Shown one piece after another: positions 43,514-52,579 of a stretch of 64,000 bases of DNA (within the stretch, counting starts at the first letter, position 1; each line of letters opens with the position of its first letter). Made by a program: the position numbers and the translations under genes. Source of the DNA: Rhodococcus sp. ARC_M5. Its GTDB lineage: Bacteria; Actinomycetota; Actinomycetes; Mycobacteriales; Mycobacteriaceae. The DNA lies in NCBI RefSeq assembly GCF_022810405.1, contig NZ_JALGQE010000003.1:186001-250000 (forward strand), given 5' to 3'. The notes under the pieces were generated by a model. The model was given only the letters and a program-made list of their open reading frames with translations, searched no databases and had not been told where the DNA came from.

Positions 43514-45327
43514 TTGGTCACGTTTTCGCCGAAGGTACCGTCGGACAGTTCTTGTTCGACGTGGTCGGGGCGGTTGCCGCCGAAGCCGGGCAGAAGCGAT
43601 CTGCCGCGGTAGGTGAGGAATGTCTGCACGAGCCCGATCGTAAGCAACACCGAGACCACGCTGAAACCGAGCCAATACTCGGTGGGTAGCAGGACGCCGA
43701 GCGTGCCGCCGAGCACCCAGCACAGCTGCATGACGGTCTCCGATCGGCCGAATCCCGACGCGATCGACTCCGGCGGCAGATCGGCCTGCAAGGACGCGTC
43801 GAGCGAGACCTTGGCCAGTGCGCTGGCGCTCGAGGCCACGAGCGCGGCCACCGCCGCGGTGAGCAGGCTGTCGGTCACTGCGGCGACGACGGCAACCACA
43901 GTGACGGCGAGGGTGCAGCGAAGGACCACAAGGGATGGCCGGCCGAGTTTGATCCTGGCACCGAGCGCGTTGCCCGAGAAGTTGCCGAGGCCTGCTGCGG
44001 CTCCGACGAGTCCGAGCATGGCGGCCTGCTGCAGCGGTTCGTGTTCGGTGCGGGATTTGGCCACGAAGGCGATATAGAGAGTCAGGAAGCCGGTGAGAAT
44101 CCGGATGGTGCCGTTGCCCCACAGGCCGACGATCACCGCCCGGCCCAACGGTTGTCTGCGATTCTTGGCGGGTCCGTCGGCCGGTGGCGTGCGTCTGATG
44201 GTCTCCGTCGGAGCCCCATTGCCGGGGTAGTCGTTGCCGCGGTCTCGATCGGTGTGGTGCTGATCCGCGTGGTAGCTCAGGGTCGCGGGCACCTCGCCCT
44301 CGGTGATCTCCACCCAGGACGGGATGCGCATGCTCAGGTAGGCACCGAGAACGGTGATCGCGGCGACGAACCACAGAGCCCCTGGGGAGTCCGCAACGAA
44401 CGCGATGCCGCCGGCGACAGCGCCGGCGGCGATGGTGCCGCCGAGCAGACCGAACACGGTGAGTCGAGAGTTGACGCGCACGAGGTCGATGTCCGGTGGC
44501 AGTACTCGCGGCGTCACGGCACTCTTGAGTACCGCAAAGGACTTGCTGAGGACGAGCATGCCGAGCGCGGCCGGATACAACACCCAGCTGTCGAAGTTGA
44601 ACACCAGCACCACCGCCAGCACGGTGCGCAGCCCGAACGAGGTGGCGAGCGCGATGCGTCGGCCGTGTTGCAACCGGTCGAGCAACGGTCCGATGAGCGG
44701 CGCGATCAGCGCGAACGGCGCGATCGTGATGACGAGATACAGAGCGACCTTGGTCTTGTCCTCCCCGGTGGCAGCCGAGAAGAACAGAGTGTTGGCCAAG
44801 GCGATCGCGAGCGCGGCGTCCGAAGCGAAGTTCGCCATGGTCGCGTAGGTGAGGGCCGTCAGTCCGGACTTGTCGGCACCGTCGGCTTTCGCGGCTCGCT
44901 GGAACGACGCGATTCCCTTGCCGGTCAGTTCGCGTCCGCGCATGGCGGCGACGCGGGTGACGGTCAGCTTCTTGGGCATCGGCGGCGGCTTGCGGGCACC
45001 GGACTTGCCGCGCGCCGCCGTGATCTGCTCGGTTCGCGGCGGGTGCAACGGCGGCAAGGGCTGACGCCTGCTCGGGACATGGGTGGGCGTGACAGGAGTC
45101 GCGGGTGGGTAGTTCGCCAGACCCGGATGCGCGAGTGGGTCAGGAGAAGTGCCTGCGGAGTGATCCTGGTGTGGGTCGTGAGCGGAGCCTGCGGAGTGAT
45201 CCTGGTGTGGGTCGTGAGCGGAGCCTGCGGAGTGATCCTGGTGTGGGTCGTGAGCGGAGCCCGCGGAGTGATCCTGGTGTTGGTCGTCCGCACCCGGTGG
45301 GGTGTGGGGGAGACGTGGATCGGTCAC
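43510..45327 (-). CDS. MFS transporter with His/Asp-rich repeat N-terminus
   Basis: 605 residues from GTG 45327. Twelve predicted helices form an MFS fold (LTYATMANFASDAALAIALA; LLDRLQHGRRIAL between helices 2 and 3). The first 120 residues are cytosolic and include four copies of a 12-residue HQDHSAGSAHDP unit. A further soluble loop (residues 350-400) is His/Asp-rich too. Rv0876c is the mycobacterial equivalent. Substrate unknown; the His-rich tract could bind metal ions. Confidence 0.85.
   Translation of the reverse strand: MTDPRLPHTPPGADDQHQDHSAGSAHDPHQDHSAGSAHDPHQDHSAGSAHDPHQDHSAGTSPDPLAHPGLANYPPATPVTPTHVPSRRQPLPPLHPPRTEQITAARGKSGARKPPPMPKKLTVTRVAAMRGRELTGKGIASFQRAAKADGADKSGLTALTYATMANFASDAALAIALANTLFFSAATGEDKTKVALYLVITIAPFALIAPLIGPLLDRLQHGRRIALATSFGLRTVLAVVLVFNFDSWVLYPAALGMLVLSKSFAVLKSAVTPRVLPPDIDLVRVNSRLTVFGLLGGTIAAGAVAGGIAFVADSPGALWFVAAITVLGAYLSMRIPSWVEITEGEVPATLSYHADQHHTDRDRGNDYPGNGAPTETIRRTPPADGPAKNRRQPLGRAVIVGLWGNGTIRILTGFLTLYIAFVAKSRTEHEPLQQAAMLGLVGAAAGLGNFSGNALGARIKLGRPSLVVLRCTLAVTVVAVVAAVTDSLLTAAVAALVASSASALAKVSLDASLQADLPPESIASGFGRSETVMQLCWVLGGTLGVLLPTEYWLGFSVVSVLLTIGLVQTFLTYRGRSLLPGFGGNRPDHVEQELSDGTFGENVTK
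45152..45287 (-). repeat. 36-bp tandem repeat in the MFS gene
   Basis: Three identical 36-bp units at 45152-45187, 45188-45223 and 45224-45259, plus a diverged partial fourth copy to 45287. Each encodes one 12-residue HQDHSAGSAHDP block in frame, so copy number changes keep the frame. Confidence 0.92.
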
Positions 45328-45331
45328 GGTG

Positions 45332-46156
45332 TCAATTCTGTCCTACGGGCGCGGTTTCGGTGAATCGCACCTCGAAGATCCTGGGCCAGTATTTGCCGGT
45401 CACGAGGAACCGGTCGGTGCCGGGAATCTGCGCGATGCCGTTGAACACGTCGGCGCCGTCTCGTTCGGAGGCCGACATCGAATTCCACAGTGGGGTGCCG
45501 TCGATGACGGCTGTCACCGCGCCGGTCTCGGGGTCGATGCGCATGATGTCGAAGGTCTGCCACACGTTGGCGTACACCGATCCGTCGTCGGCGCACTCGA
45601 GTTCGTTGAGCCGCTCCACCGGATTGCCGTCGAGCGTGACGTCCACGGCGGACTCGGCCTCGAACGAGGTGGGGTCGCGGAAGGTGAGGGTGGACGAGCC
45701 GTCGCTCATGACGAGGCGCTCGTCCTGCGAGCACAGTCCCCATCCTTCGCCGTCGTAGTCCACTCGGCGTCGCTCGGCGAGGCTGTCCGGGTCCCGTTCG
45801 ATCGCGACCCCGTCCTGCCAGGTGATCTGCCAGAGGGTGTCGCCGTCGACGGTGATGCCCTCGCCGAACAGGTCGGACGGCAGATCCTCCCGCCCCAGTT
45901 CGGTCATGTTCTCGAGCGAGGTACGGCGGACGAACGACGAGCCTTCCAGTCCGGTGCCTTCGTAGAGGACGTCGCCGTCGATCTCGAATCCCTGGGTGAA
46001 AGCGTCGTCGCCGCGGTCGTATTCGCGGACGACCTCGGTGGTCAGTGCCGGAACCGAGTCGGACGTCACCGGAGCCGGTTGCGTCGTCGACGAGCATGCG
46101 GACACGGCCAGCAGTGAGGTCACGAGGGCAGCGAAGGTGCGAGCACGGACGGTCAT
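45332..46156 (-). CDS. Glutaminyl-peptide cyclotransferase lipoprotein
   Basis: 274 residues from ATG 46156; an ATG nine bases upstream is the alternative. Lipobox AVSACS with Cys21. The fold is a beta-propeller of the plant-type glutaminyl cyclase family: REYDRGDDAFTQGFEIDGDVLYEGTG, ending NGIAQIPGTDRFLVTGKYWPRIFEV. These enzymes turn N-terminal Gln into pyroglutamate. Exported and membrane-tethered here. Five bases from the MFS gene, so likely one transcript. Confidence 0.9.
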   Translation of the reverse strand: MTVRARTFAALVTSLLAVSACSSTTQPAPVTSDSVPALTTEVVREYDRGDDAFTQGFEIDGDVLYEGTGLEGSSFVRRTSLENMTELGREDLPSDLFGEGITVDGDTLWQITWQDGVAIERDPDSLAERRRVDYDGEGWGLCSQDERLVMSDGSSTLTFRDPTSFEAESAVDVTLDGNPVERLNELECADDGSVYANVWQTFDIMRIDPETGAVTAVIDGTPLWNSMSASERDGADVFNGIAQIPGTDRFLVTGKYWPRIFEVRFTETAPVGQN

Positions 46157-46215
46157 TGCACCCATGATGGCAGCCCGAACTGGGCGTCAACGAGTCGATG
46201 CGGCAAACTGAATGT

Positions 46216-47268
46216 GTGAGTTTCACATCTTCTCCAGAGCTCGATTCCATCCGCCCCGTCTTGGCCGATGCCGTGGACCTTGCGCGGCAGGCACTGCTCG
46301 ACCTGGGCGAGGGCGGTATCGGCGAGTACCTCGGGGTCACCGCCGAAGACTTCAGTGCGGCCACTCACCGGTTCGCCAGCGATCTCGAGGGGTACCGCGG
46401 TTGGCAGTGGGCCGTTGTGGTCGCCGCCCCGGAGGACGCGGATCACGCCACCGTCAGTGAGCTCGTTCTTCTGCCCGGCCCCGACGCCCTCGTGGCACCG
46501 TCCTGGGTGCCGTGGGACGAGCGCATCCGTCCCGGCGATCTGGGGCCCGGTGACCTGCTGTCTCCGCGCCAGGACGATCCGCGGCTCGTGCCGGGGTACG
46601 TCGCGTCCGGTGACCCTGCCATCGACGAGGTGGCAGGCGAGATCGGTCTCGGCCGAACCAAGGTCACCAGCCTCGAAGGACGTCTCGACGCCGCCCAGCG
46701 CTGGCACGACGGAGACTTCGGTCCCGACACCGAGATGGCCAAGGCTGCGCCGTCGACCTGTGGGCTCTGCGGCTTCTACCTTCCCCTCGCCGGTTCGCTG
46801 TCCGCCGCATTCGGAGTGTGCGGCAACGAATTCGCCGCCGACGGACACGTGGTGCACGCCGAGTACGGCTGCGGAGCGCACTCCGACACCGAACTCCCCA
46901 GCGGAGCCGGATCGCCGCAATTCGAGCCCTACGACGACGCTGCACTCGACGTGGTGGCCTCGCCGGTTGCCCCGGTCGAATCAGCCGAATCAGCCGCGCC
47001 GGACGCCGTTGTCGAGACGGACGCTGTCGAGTCGGACGCTGTCGAGTCGGACGCTGTCGAGACGGCTGCTGCGGCCGAGGCGACCGATGTCGTCGATACG
47101 ACCGTCCCGGATCAGGCCTCGGATGACGTCCCGGCCCCGGACGCGATCGCGTCGGCAGAGTCGTCGGCCACCGAAGCTGTCTCGGCCGACGTCTCGCCTG
47201 TCACCGATGATGCGTCGAGCGCCACCGATCGTGCTGCGCAGGAAGAAGATTCGGCATCTCCGAGCTGA
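46216..47268 (+). CDS. DUF3027 protein with acidic low-complexity tail
   Basis: 350 residues from GTG 46216. The conserved DUF3027 core (1-245) includes WVPWDERIRPGDLGPGDLL and four Cys in CGLCG, VCGNE and YGCGAH, a probable zinc site. The last 105 residues are Ala/Asp/Glu/Val-rich with a 15-bp tandem repeat. Rv0877 counterpart; role unknown. The stop overlaps the probable start of the ATPase gene, implying coupling. Confidence 0.88.
   Translation: MSFTSSPELDSIRPVLADAVDLARQALLDLGEGGIGEYLGVTAEDFSAATHRFASDLEGYRGWQWAVVVAAPEDADHATVSELVLLPGPDALVAPSWVPWDERIRPGDLGPGDLLSPRQDDPRLVPGYVASGDPAIDEVAGEIGLGRTKVTSLEGRLDAAQRWHDGDFGPDTEMAKAAPSTCGLCGFYLPLAGSLSAAFGVCGNEFAADGHVVHAEYGCGAHSDTELPSGAGSPQFEPYDDAALDVVASPVAPVESAESAAPDAVVETDAVESDAVESDAVETAAAAEATDVVDTTVPDQASDDVPAPDAIASAESSATEAVSADVSPVTDDASSATDRAAQEEDSASPS
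47011..47070 (+). repeat. 15-bp tandem repeat in the DUF3027 gene
   Basis: Four units of GTCGAGTCGGACGCT (with A/T and GA/CT variants) at 47011, 47026, 47041 and 47056. They encode VESDA/VETDA blocks in the disordered acidic tail. Confidence 0.9.
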
Positions 47269-47369
47269 TCGATCCGTTCGATACCGAATCGCTGCGGGAG
47301 TCGATTCTCGCGGCGTGGGCATCGTCGCCCACCCGGCTTCGGGAGGACTCTGCGTCCGAGTCCGATCTG

Positions 47370-50000
47370 GTGCGCGGTGGCTACCGCGATCGTCTGCTGA
47401 CCGAGCTGGCACAGAACGCAGCCGATGCCGCGCAGCGGGCAGGCGTCCCGGGCCGGCTGGCTGTGTGGACCGATGAGAACGGCGCCCTGCATGTCGCCAA
47501 TACCGGTGCTGCGCTGGATGTCTCCGGTGTGCACGCGTTGACCGCGTTGAGGGCGTCGGGCAAGACTGCCGCAGATTCGGGCGTCGGGCAATTCGGTGTC
47601 GGGTTCACTGCGGTGCGATCGGTGTCCGACGAGATCGAGGTGCGATCGCGTGGCGGCGGCGTGGCGTTCAGCGCGCACCGCACGCGCGAGGCGCTGGGTG
47701 AACGAGACATGCGCCCGCCTGATACCGGCGTTCCGGTGCTGCGGCTCGCATGGCCGGTCGCCGCCTCGCCCGCCGATGGGTTCGATACCGAGATCGTGCT
47801 GACACTGCGAGGTGATGTGGCGGCGGATTCCTTCGCCGCAGGGTCCGCGGACGAGGCGGTCGACCTGCTGCTCGAACTGGAGGCGTTGCACTCCATCGAG
47901 ATCGACGGCGTCGTGATCGACTGCTCGAGAACGCAACTCGAAGGAAACAGTGCCGAGATCGTGATCGGATCGCGAACCTGGCGACAGTTCACGACACCGG
48001 CCGCACGATGGCTCGCTCCGGTCGTCGACGGTCTTCCCGTTCCCGCGTCGCCCGATGTGTTGCGCGCTCCGACCCGCTCGGACGAGCTGTTGTCGTTGCC
48101 CGCGTTGGTAATTGCCGATGTGCCGATGCAGCCCGATCGGCGACGCGTGTTGCCGGGTGTCTCGCTCGACGCGGTCGCGCTCGGCTACGTGGACTTCGTG
48201 GCCTCGCTGCCTGCCGCATCCAGGGTCTCGTTCGTACCCGAGGTCGGATTCGCCCGCAGTGCGGTCGACGGTGCACTGCGGGAACTCGTCTTTCACCGAT
48301 TGTCCTGTGCACCATGGCTTCCTGGCGCTGACGGACATGACCTCGTGCCCGAGCGGGCGAACGTCGTTGCGGACGCCACCGAGGAACTCACGTCGGTGCT
48401 GGCGGGCGTCGTGCCCGATCTGGTCGCGGCATCGCTGTCGGGTGCGCGGCAGGCGTCGGCGCTCGCGGCGGTGGGGGTGCACCGGATCGGTTTGGCGAGG
48501 CTGGCGGAGATGGTCGGTGGGCTCGATCGCGAGCCGAGTTGGTGGCAGCGGCTGTTCGACGCGTTGGCTCCACTCGTGGTCGACGGTGTGGCTGCGGAAG
48601 AGCTTGCCGCGCTGCCTGTTCCGCTGGCGGACGGTCGTACGGTGACCGGTCCGCGGACGACGGTGATCGGCTCCGACGCTGCTGCTGCTGTCACCTGGGT
48701 CCGGCTGGTGCATCCGGATGCGGTGAGCCCGCTGTTGACGCGGCTGGGTGCTCGCGAGGCGACTGCGACCGAACTGCTCACCGACCCGGCGCTCGAGGCG
48801 GCCCTGGACGATCTCGACTGGGACGAGAGCGAGGATGTCGACGGGCTGGTCTCCGCCGTGCTGGCGCTGGCGCGGGCGGTGCAGGCGGGTGAACTGCCGA
48901 GTTGGCTCGGCGGTTTGCCCCTCGAAGACGACGAGGGCGAATTGCGCAGCGCCGACGAATTGTTGCTTCCCGGAGCGCCGTTGGCGGATCTGCTGATCGA
49001 GGATTCGCCGTTCGGCGTCCTCTCGACTGCGGTGGTGGACAGGTTCGGTGAGCGGGCGCTGCGAGCAGTGGGGGTCGGGTGGGGGTTCTCTGTGCTGCGC
49101 GACGAGCTGCCGACCGGGCCGGATCACGATCTCGACGACGAGTCGGCATGGTGGTCGAGTCTGTCCGAGGAGCCGGAAACGCTTCTCGCAGTGCGGGATC
49201 TCGACCTCGTCCGATCGGACGTCTGGTCCGAGGCGCTGACCGTCCTGCTGGACGATCCGAGTACCTGTGCGGCACTGACCGACCGTGACGGTTACACCGC
49301 GTGGTGGATCGGGCGGCACGCGCGAGTCCATGGTTCGCGTCCGATCGCGTTTCGAGCACCGTCGGACGAGACGTTCGCAGGGTTGCTCGATCCGCTGGAT
49401 CATCCGCGTGCCGACGAACTGCAGGCGGTGCTCAGCGCGTCGGTCTGCGACAGCGCCGAAACGGCTCGCGTGCTGCTGGCAGCGCTGTCGGACCCGAAGC
49501 GGCGTCCGACGCCTGCGGTGATAACCAGAACCCACACGTCGATCGCCACCGCTGTTGCGGAGCGCCGCATCGAGGTCTCGGACATCGATCCACCGGATCG
49601 TGTCCGCACCCTTGTCGGCGACGTCGTGGATGCGTCGGATGCGCTCGTGATCGACTCCCCATGGCTGGCGAGCGTGGTGCCGCAGGAGATCGCCGTGCTC
49701 TCGGACATGGCCTCCGGGGCCGCGCTGGCCGACGTTCTCGACATCCGGACGGCGTCGGAGGCGATCGGTGGCGAGGTACTCGGAACCGGACGGGTCAGCT
49801 CCTGGGATCGCGAACCCGGGGCTCTGTTGGCCTGCGCGGTCATGGGATTGCCGCTGCCGTCCGGTGGGGTGGTGGTGCATCGCGAACTCGTGGTGCGGTT
49901 GTCGGGTGCGGTCAGCGGCGAGCGCAGAGTCCCGTGGTGGGTGACCGCCGACGGAACGGTCCACTGCACGGAAAGTTGGGAGCGACCACGTGGGGCCTGA
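47370..50000 (+). CDS. Sacsin/HSP90-type ATP-binding protein
   Basis: At least 876 residues from the first standard start, GTG 47370. Coding almost surely extends upstream to about 47265: the same frame reads LIDPFDTESLRESILAAWAS, which looks like the normal N-terminus of this family, but only CTG or other rare starts are available. GHKL ATPase motifs are at the start: ELAQNAADAA (N box), VANTGAALD (G1) and GVGQFGVGF (G2). The rest is a large alpha/beta region with no enzyme motif I recognise. The family resembles the sacsin N-terminal domain and may be a chaperone-like ATPase. PAP2 follows with an 11-base overlap. Confidence 0.82.
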   Translation: MRGGYRDRLLTELAQNAADAAQRAGVPGRLAVWTDENGALHVANTGAALDVSGVHALTALRASGKTAADSGVGQFGVGFTAVRSVSDEIEVRSRGGGVAFSAHRTREALGERDMRPPDTGVPVLRLAWPVAASPADGFDTEIVLTLRGDVAADSFAAGSADEAVDLLLELEALHSIEIDGVVIDCSRTQLEGNSAEIVIGSRTWRQFTTPAARWLAPVVDGLPVPASPDVLRAPTRSDELLSLPALVIADVPMQPDRRRVLPGVSLDAVALGYVDFVASLPAASRVSFVPEVGFARSAVDGALRELVFHRLSCAPWLPGADGHDLVPERANVVADATEELTSVLAGVVPDLVAASLSGARQASALAAVGVHRIGLARLAEMVGGLDREPSWWQRLFDALAPLVVDGVAAEELAALPVPLADGRTVTGPRTTVIGSDAAAAVTWVRLVHPDAVSPLLTRLGAREATATELLTDPALEAALDDLDWDESEDVDGLVSAVLALARAVQAGELPSWLGGLPLEDDEGELRSADELLLPGAPLADLLIEDSPFGVLSTAVVDRFGERALRAVGVGWGFSVLRDELPTGPDHDLDDESAWWSSLSEEPETLLAVRDLDLVRSDVWSEALTVLLDDPSTCAALTDRDGYTAWWIGRHARVHGSRPIAFRAPSDETFAGLLDPLDHPRADELQAVLSASVCDSAETARVLLAALSDPKRRPTPAVITRTHTSIATAVAERRIEVSDIDPPDRVRTLVGDVVDASDALVIDSPWLASVVPQEIAVLSDMASGAALADVLDIRTASEAIGGEVLGTGRVSSWDREPGALLACAVMGLPLPSGGVVVHRELVVRLSGAVSGERRVPWWVTADGTVHCTESWERPRGA

Positions 50001-50541
50001 CGGGGTGATCCTGGACTGGATGGTCGAGCATCGAGTCGAGTGGGTCACGACGATGTTCTGGATCATCACCACGCTGGGCAACACGGTGTCGATGTTTCTG
50101 CTGTCCGCGGTGGTCGTCGTTGCGTTGCTTCGCGTCGGACGCAGATCTGATGCCGTCGTGGTGGCGGGCTCGATGCTGACCGGGTGGGGTCTGATGAATG
50201 CGCTCAAATTCGCGTTCGCGCGGGAGCGTCCGCCGATTCCGGAGCGGCTGGTGGATATTGCGAGCCATTCGTTTCCATCGGGCCACGCGACGATGTCGAT
50301 GCTGCTTGCCACGGTGGCGATCGCGGTGATGCTGCGATCGCCGGATCCGCGGCTGCATCGGCCGGTACTGCTTGCGCTACCTGTGGTCGCGTCCTTGCTG
50401 ATCGGATTCTCTCGGATCTATCTGGGTGCGCACTGGACCACGGATGTGTTGGCCGGCTGGGTGTTCGGTGCCCTGTGGGGGCTGGGATGGATCTATGCCG
50501 TCAGGCTGATCAGCGCGAGAAATCCGAGCGCTGGGCGATGA
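49990..50541 (+). CDS. PAP2-family membrane phosphatase
   Basis: 183 residues from GTG 49990 inside the end of the ATPase gene. The three PAP2 motifs are complete: KFAFARERP, PSGHAT and SRIYLGAHWTTD. Five or six helices. Such enzymes remove phosphate from lipid phosphates (for example undecaprenyl pyrophosphate or phosphatidate) at the outer membrane face. The 3-prime end overlaps a minus-strand small gene by 32 bases. Confidence 0.92.
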   Translation: MGPDGVILDWMVEHRVEWVTTMFWIITTLGNTVSMFLLSAVVVVALLRVGRRSDAVVVAGSMLTGWGLMNALKFAFARERPPIPERLVDIASHSFPSGHATMSMLLATVAIAVMLRSPDPRLHRPVLLALPVVASLLIGFSRIYLGAHWTTDVLAGWVFGALWGLGWIYAVRLISARNPSAGR

Positions 50542-50701
50542 CGAGCAACTCGTCGCGCATGGCCGGGCTGGAGACAGCGTTGGCGCGTGCATAGAGGGCG
50601 CGGAGCGAGCGGACGTGGTTGCGGCGATTGCGGTACTGAGCGACGAACTTCATGGCCTGGCTTTCGTGGATCGAGAGGTTATCTGAACTGACATAACCCA
50701 T
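50510..50701 (-). CDS. Small basic protein of unknown function
   Basis: 63 residues from ATG 50701: MGYVSSDNLSIHESQAMKF, then a basic helix YRNRRNHVRSLRALYARANAV and AMRDELLVIAQRSDFSR. An earlier start at 50728 is possible. The composition is protein-like and helical, unlike the antisense shadows. I believe it is conserved in Nocardiaceae, but cannot check. Confidence 0.5.
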   Translation of the reverse strand: MGYVSSDNLSIHESQAMKFVAQYRNRRNHVRSLRALYARANAVSSPAMRDELLVIAQRSDFSR

Positions 50702-50794
50702 GGTCCACGTTAACTTTGTGTTACTCAACCGGCTGACGGGTTAGTTTGCCCACGTCAGAGGCCACAAGGTGATGGCGCTTACGTGATGCTGGTC

Positions 50795-51034
50795 TCAATC
50801 GAGCCCGCGTTGGGCGGTTCTGCTCCCGCGACGTGACGCCGCTCTCTGCAGCAGGAAGATCCCGAACCCTACTGCACCCACCGCGATGCCGGACCAGCAC
50901 GTTGCGAGGACGTCGCCGTCCCGGTCTCCGGTGGCCGTGAACACCACCAGTGCCACGATCCACCCGAGGATGCCGATCGCCAACACCGGCACGGGATCGG
51001 TGAGGCTGCGCGGGATCTGGGGGAGGTCGGCCAC
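50795..51034 (-). CDS. DUF2530 membrane protein
   Basis: 79 residues from GTG 51034. Two helices (VPVLAIGILGWIVALVVF and CWSGIAVGAVGFGIFLL) separated by DRDGDVLATCW, with a basic end. Rv0879c counterpart of unknown function. Divergent from the NCS2 permease. Confidence 0.85.
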   Translation of the reverse strand: MADLPQIPRSLTDPVPVLAIGILGWIVALVVFTATGDRDGDVLATCWSGIAVGAVGFGIFLLQRAASRRGSRTAQRGLD

Positions 51035-51093
51035 AAAATCACGCTACGCCACCATATTTCCCCAAGTCTCGCGGTGTGCTTTATCGTTCGCTC

Positions 51094-52545
51094 ATGCAAT
51101 TGTCGTCGCGGCTACTCGACAACTACTTCAAGATCACCGAGCGTGGCTCGACCGTCGGATCCGAGGTACGGGGAGGCGTGGTCACGTTCGTGGCCATGGC
51201 CTACATCGTCGTCCTCAATCCGCTGATTCTGGGCAGCTTCTCGGCCGACGATGCAGCGGCCAAGACCGACGTGCTCGGCAACATCCTGCCGGTTGCCCAG
51301 GTCGCCGCCGTCACGGCGCTGGTGGCCGGGTTCATGAGCATCGCCTTCGGCATCATCGCGAACTACCCTTTCGGCATCGCCGCGGGCCTGGGCATCAACA
51401 CCCTGCTCGCCGTCACCATCGCTCCTCAGGTGACGTGGCCCGAGGCCATGGGGCTCGTCGTCATCGACGGCATCATCATCGTGCTCCTGGCCGTCACCGG
51501 GTTCCGCACGGCGGTGTTCAACGCAATCCCGGCCGAACTCAAAGCGGCGATCGCGGCCGGCATCGGCGCGTTCATCGCCTTCATCGGGCTGGTCGACTCC
51601 GGGTTCGTCCGCCGCATCCCCGATGCCGCAGGCACGACGGTTCCCGTCGGCCTCGGGATCGACGGGTCCATCGCGTCGTGGCCCACGGTGATCTTCGTGT
51701 TCGGGCTGTTGCTGATGGGTGTGCTGGTGGTGCGCAAGGTGCGCGGCGGTCTGCTGATCGGCATCGTGGTCACGACGGTGCTGGCGGCGATCGTCGAAGC
51801 CGTCACCGATGTGGGTCCGTCCAACGGCGTCGACCCGAAGGGCTGGAATCTGTCGGTACCGCAGTTGCCGGGTCAGTTGGTGCAGTCGCCCGATCTGTCG
51901 CTGGTCGGCAACGTCGATCTCCTCGGAGCATTCACGCGCATCGGCGTGCTGGCCGCGAGCTTGCTGGTGTTCACCCTCGTGCTCGCGAACTTCTTCGACG
52001 CGATGGGCACGATGACCGGTTTGGGTAAGGAAGCCAAGCTGGACAAGGACGGGACACTGCCGAACATCGGCAAGGCGCTGGTGGTCGAGGGAGCGGGAGC
52101 GATCGCCGGAGGTGGGGCCTCGGCGTCGTCGAACACCGTGTTCGTGGAATCGGCGTCCGGCATCGCCGAGGGTGCCCGCACCGGACTGGCCAACGTCGTC
52201 ACCGGATTGCTCTTTCTGCTGGCCATGTTCTTCACTCCGCTCACCGCCGTCGTTCCGATCGAAGCAGCGGCTCCGGCCCTGGTCGTGGTGGGTGCGCTGA
52301 TGATCGGGCAGGTACTCGACATCGACTTCCGACGCTTCGACTACGCGCTGCCTGCCTTTCTGACCATCGTGGTCATGCCGTTCACGTACTCCATCGCCAA
52401 CGGGATCGGCGTCGGTTTCATCACCTGGGTGATACTCGCCGTCGGGTCCGGCCGGGCGAAGTCGGTACATCCCCTGCTGTGGATCGTCGCATTGCTGTTC
52501 GTCGCATATTTCGCCGTCGGACCCATCACGGAGGCGGTTACATGA
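51094..52545 (+). CDS. NCS2-family purine permease (AzgA/PbuG type)
   Basis: 483 residues from ATG 51094; a TTG/GTG-type start 18 bases upstream is possible. About 12-14 helices. AzgA-like motifs: GGVVTFVAMAYIVVLNPLIL, IANYPFGIAAGLGINTLLAV, FTLVLANFFDAMGTMTG and ASASSNTVFVESASGIAEGARTG. Takes up adenine, guanine or hypoxanthine with protons. This gene interrupts the Rv0879c-Rv0880 order. No purine riboswitch is visible before it. Confidence 0.92.
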   Translation: MQLSSRLLDNYFKITERGSTVGSEVRGGVVTFVAMAYIVVLNPLILGSFSADDAAAKTDVLGNILPVAQVAAVTALVAGFMSIAFGIIANYPFGIAAGLGINTLLAVTIAPQVTWPEAMGLVVIDGIIIVLLAVTGFRTAVFNAIPAELKAAIAAGIGAFIAFIGLVDSGFVRRIPDAAGTTVPVGLGIDGSIASWPTVIFVFGLLLMGVLVVRKVRGGLLIGIVVTTVLAAIVEAVTDVGPSNGVDPKGWNLSVPQLPGQLVQSPDLSLVGNVDLLGAFTRIGVLAASLLVFTLVLANFFDAMGTMTGLGKEAKLDKDGTLPNIGKALVVEGAGAIAGGGASASSNTVFVESASGIAEGARTGLANVVTGLLFLLAMFFTPLTAVVPIEAAAPALVVVGALMIGQVLDIDFRRFDYALPAFLTIVVMPFTYSIANGIGVGFITWVILAVGSGRAKSVHPLLWIVALLFVAYFAVGPITEAVT

Positions 52546-52579
52546 TGCGTGGTCGGTACCAAGGCGTATCCTCTGCGCT

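Noticed and set aside
47112..50312. 1066-residue minus-strand ORF opposite the sacsin-like gene
   Set aside because: Antisense shadow: Arg/His/Gln-rich composition with no domain pattern, covering several plus-strand genes of good quality.
51035..51093. Possible purine riboswitch before the NCS2 permease
   Set aside because: Only 59 bases separate the divergent genes and no purine aptamer core is visible.
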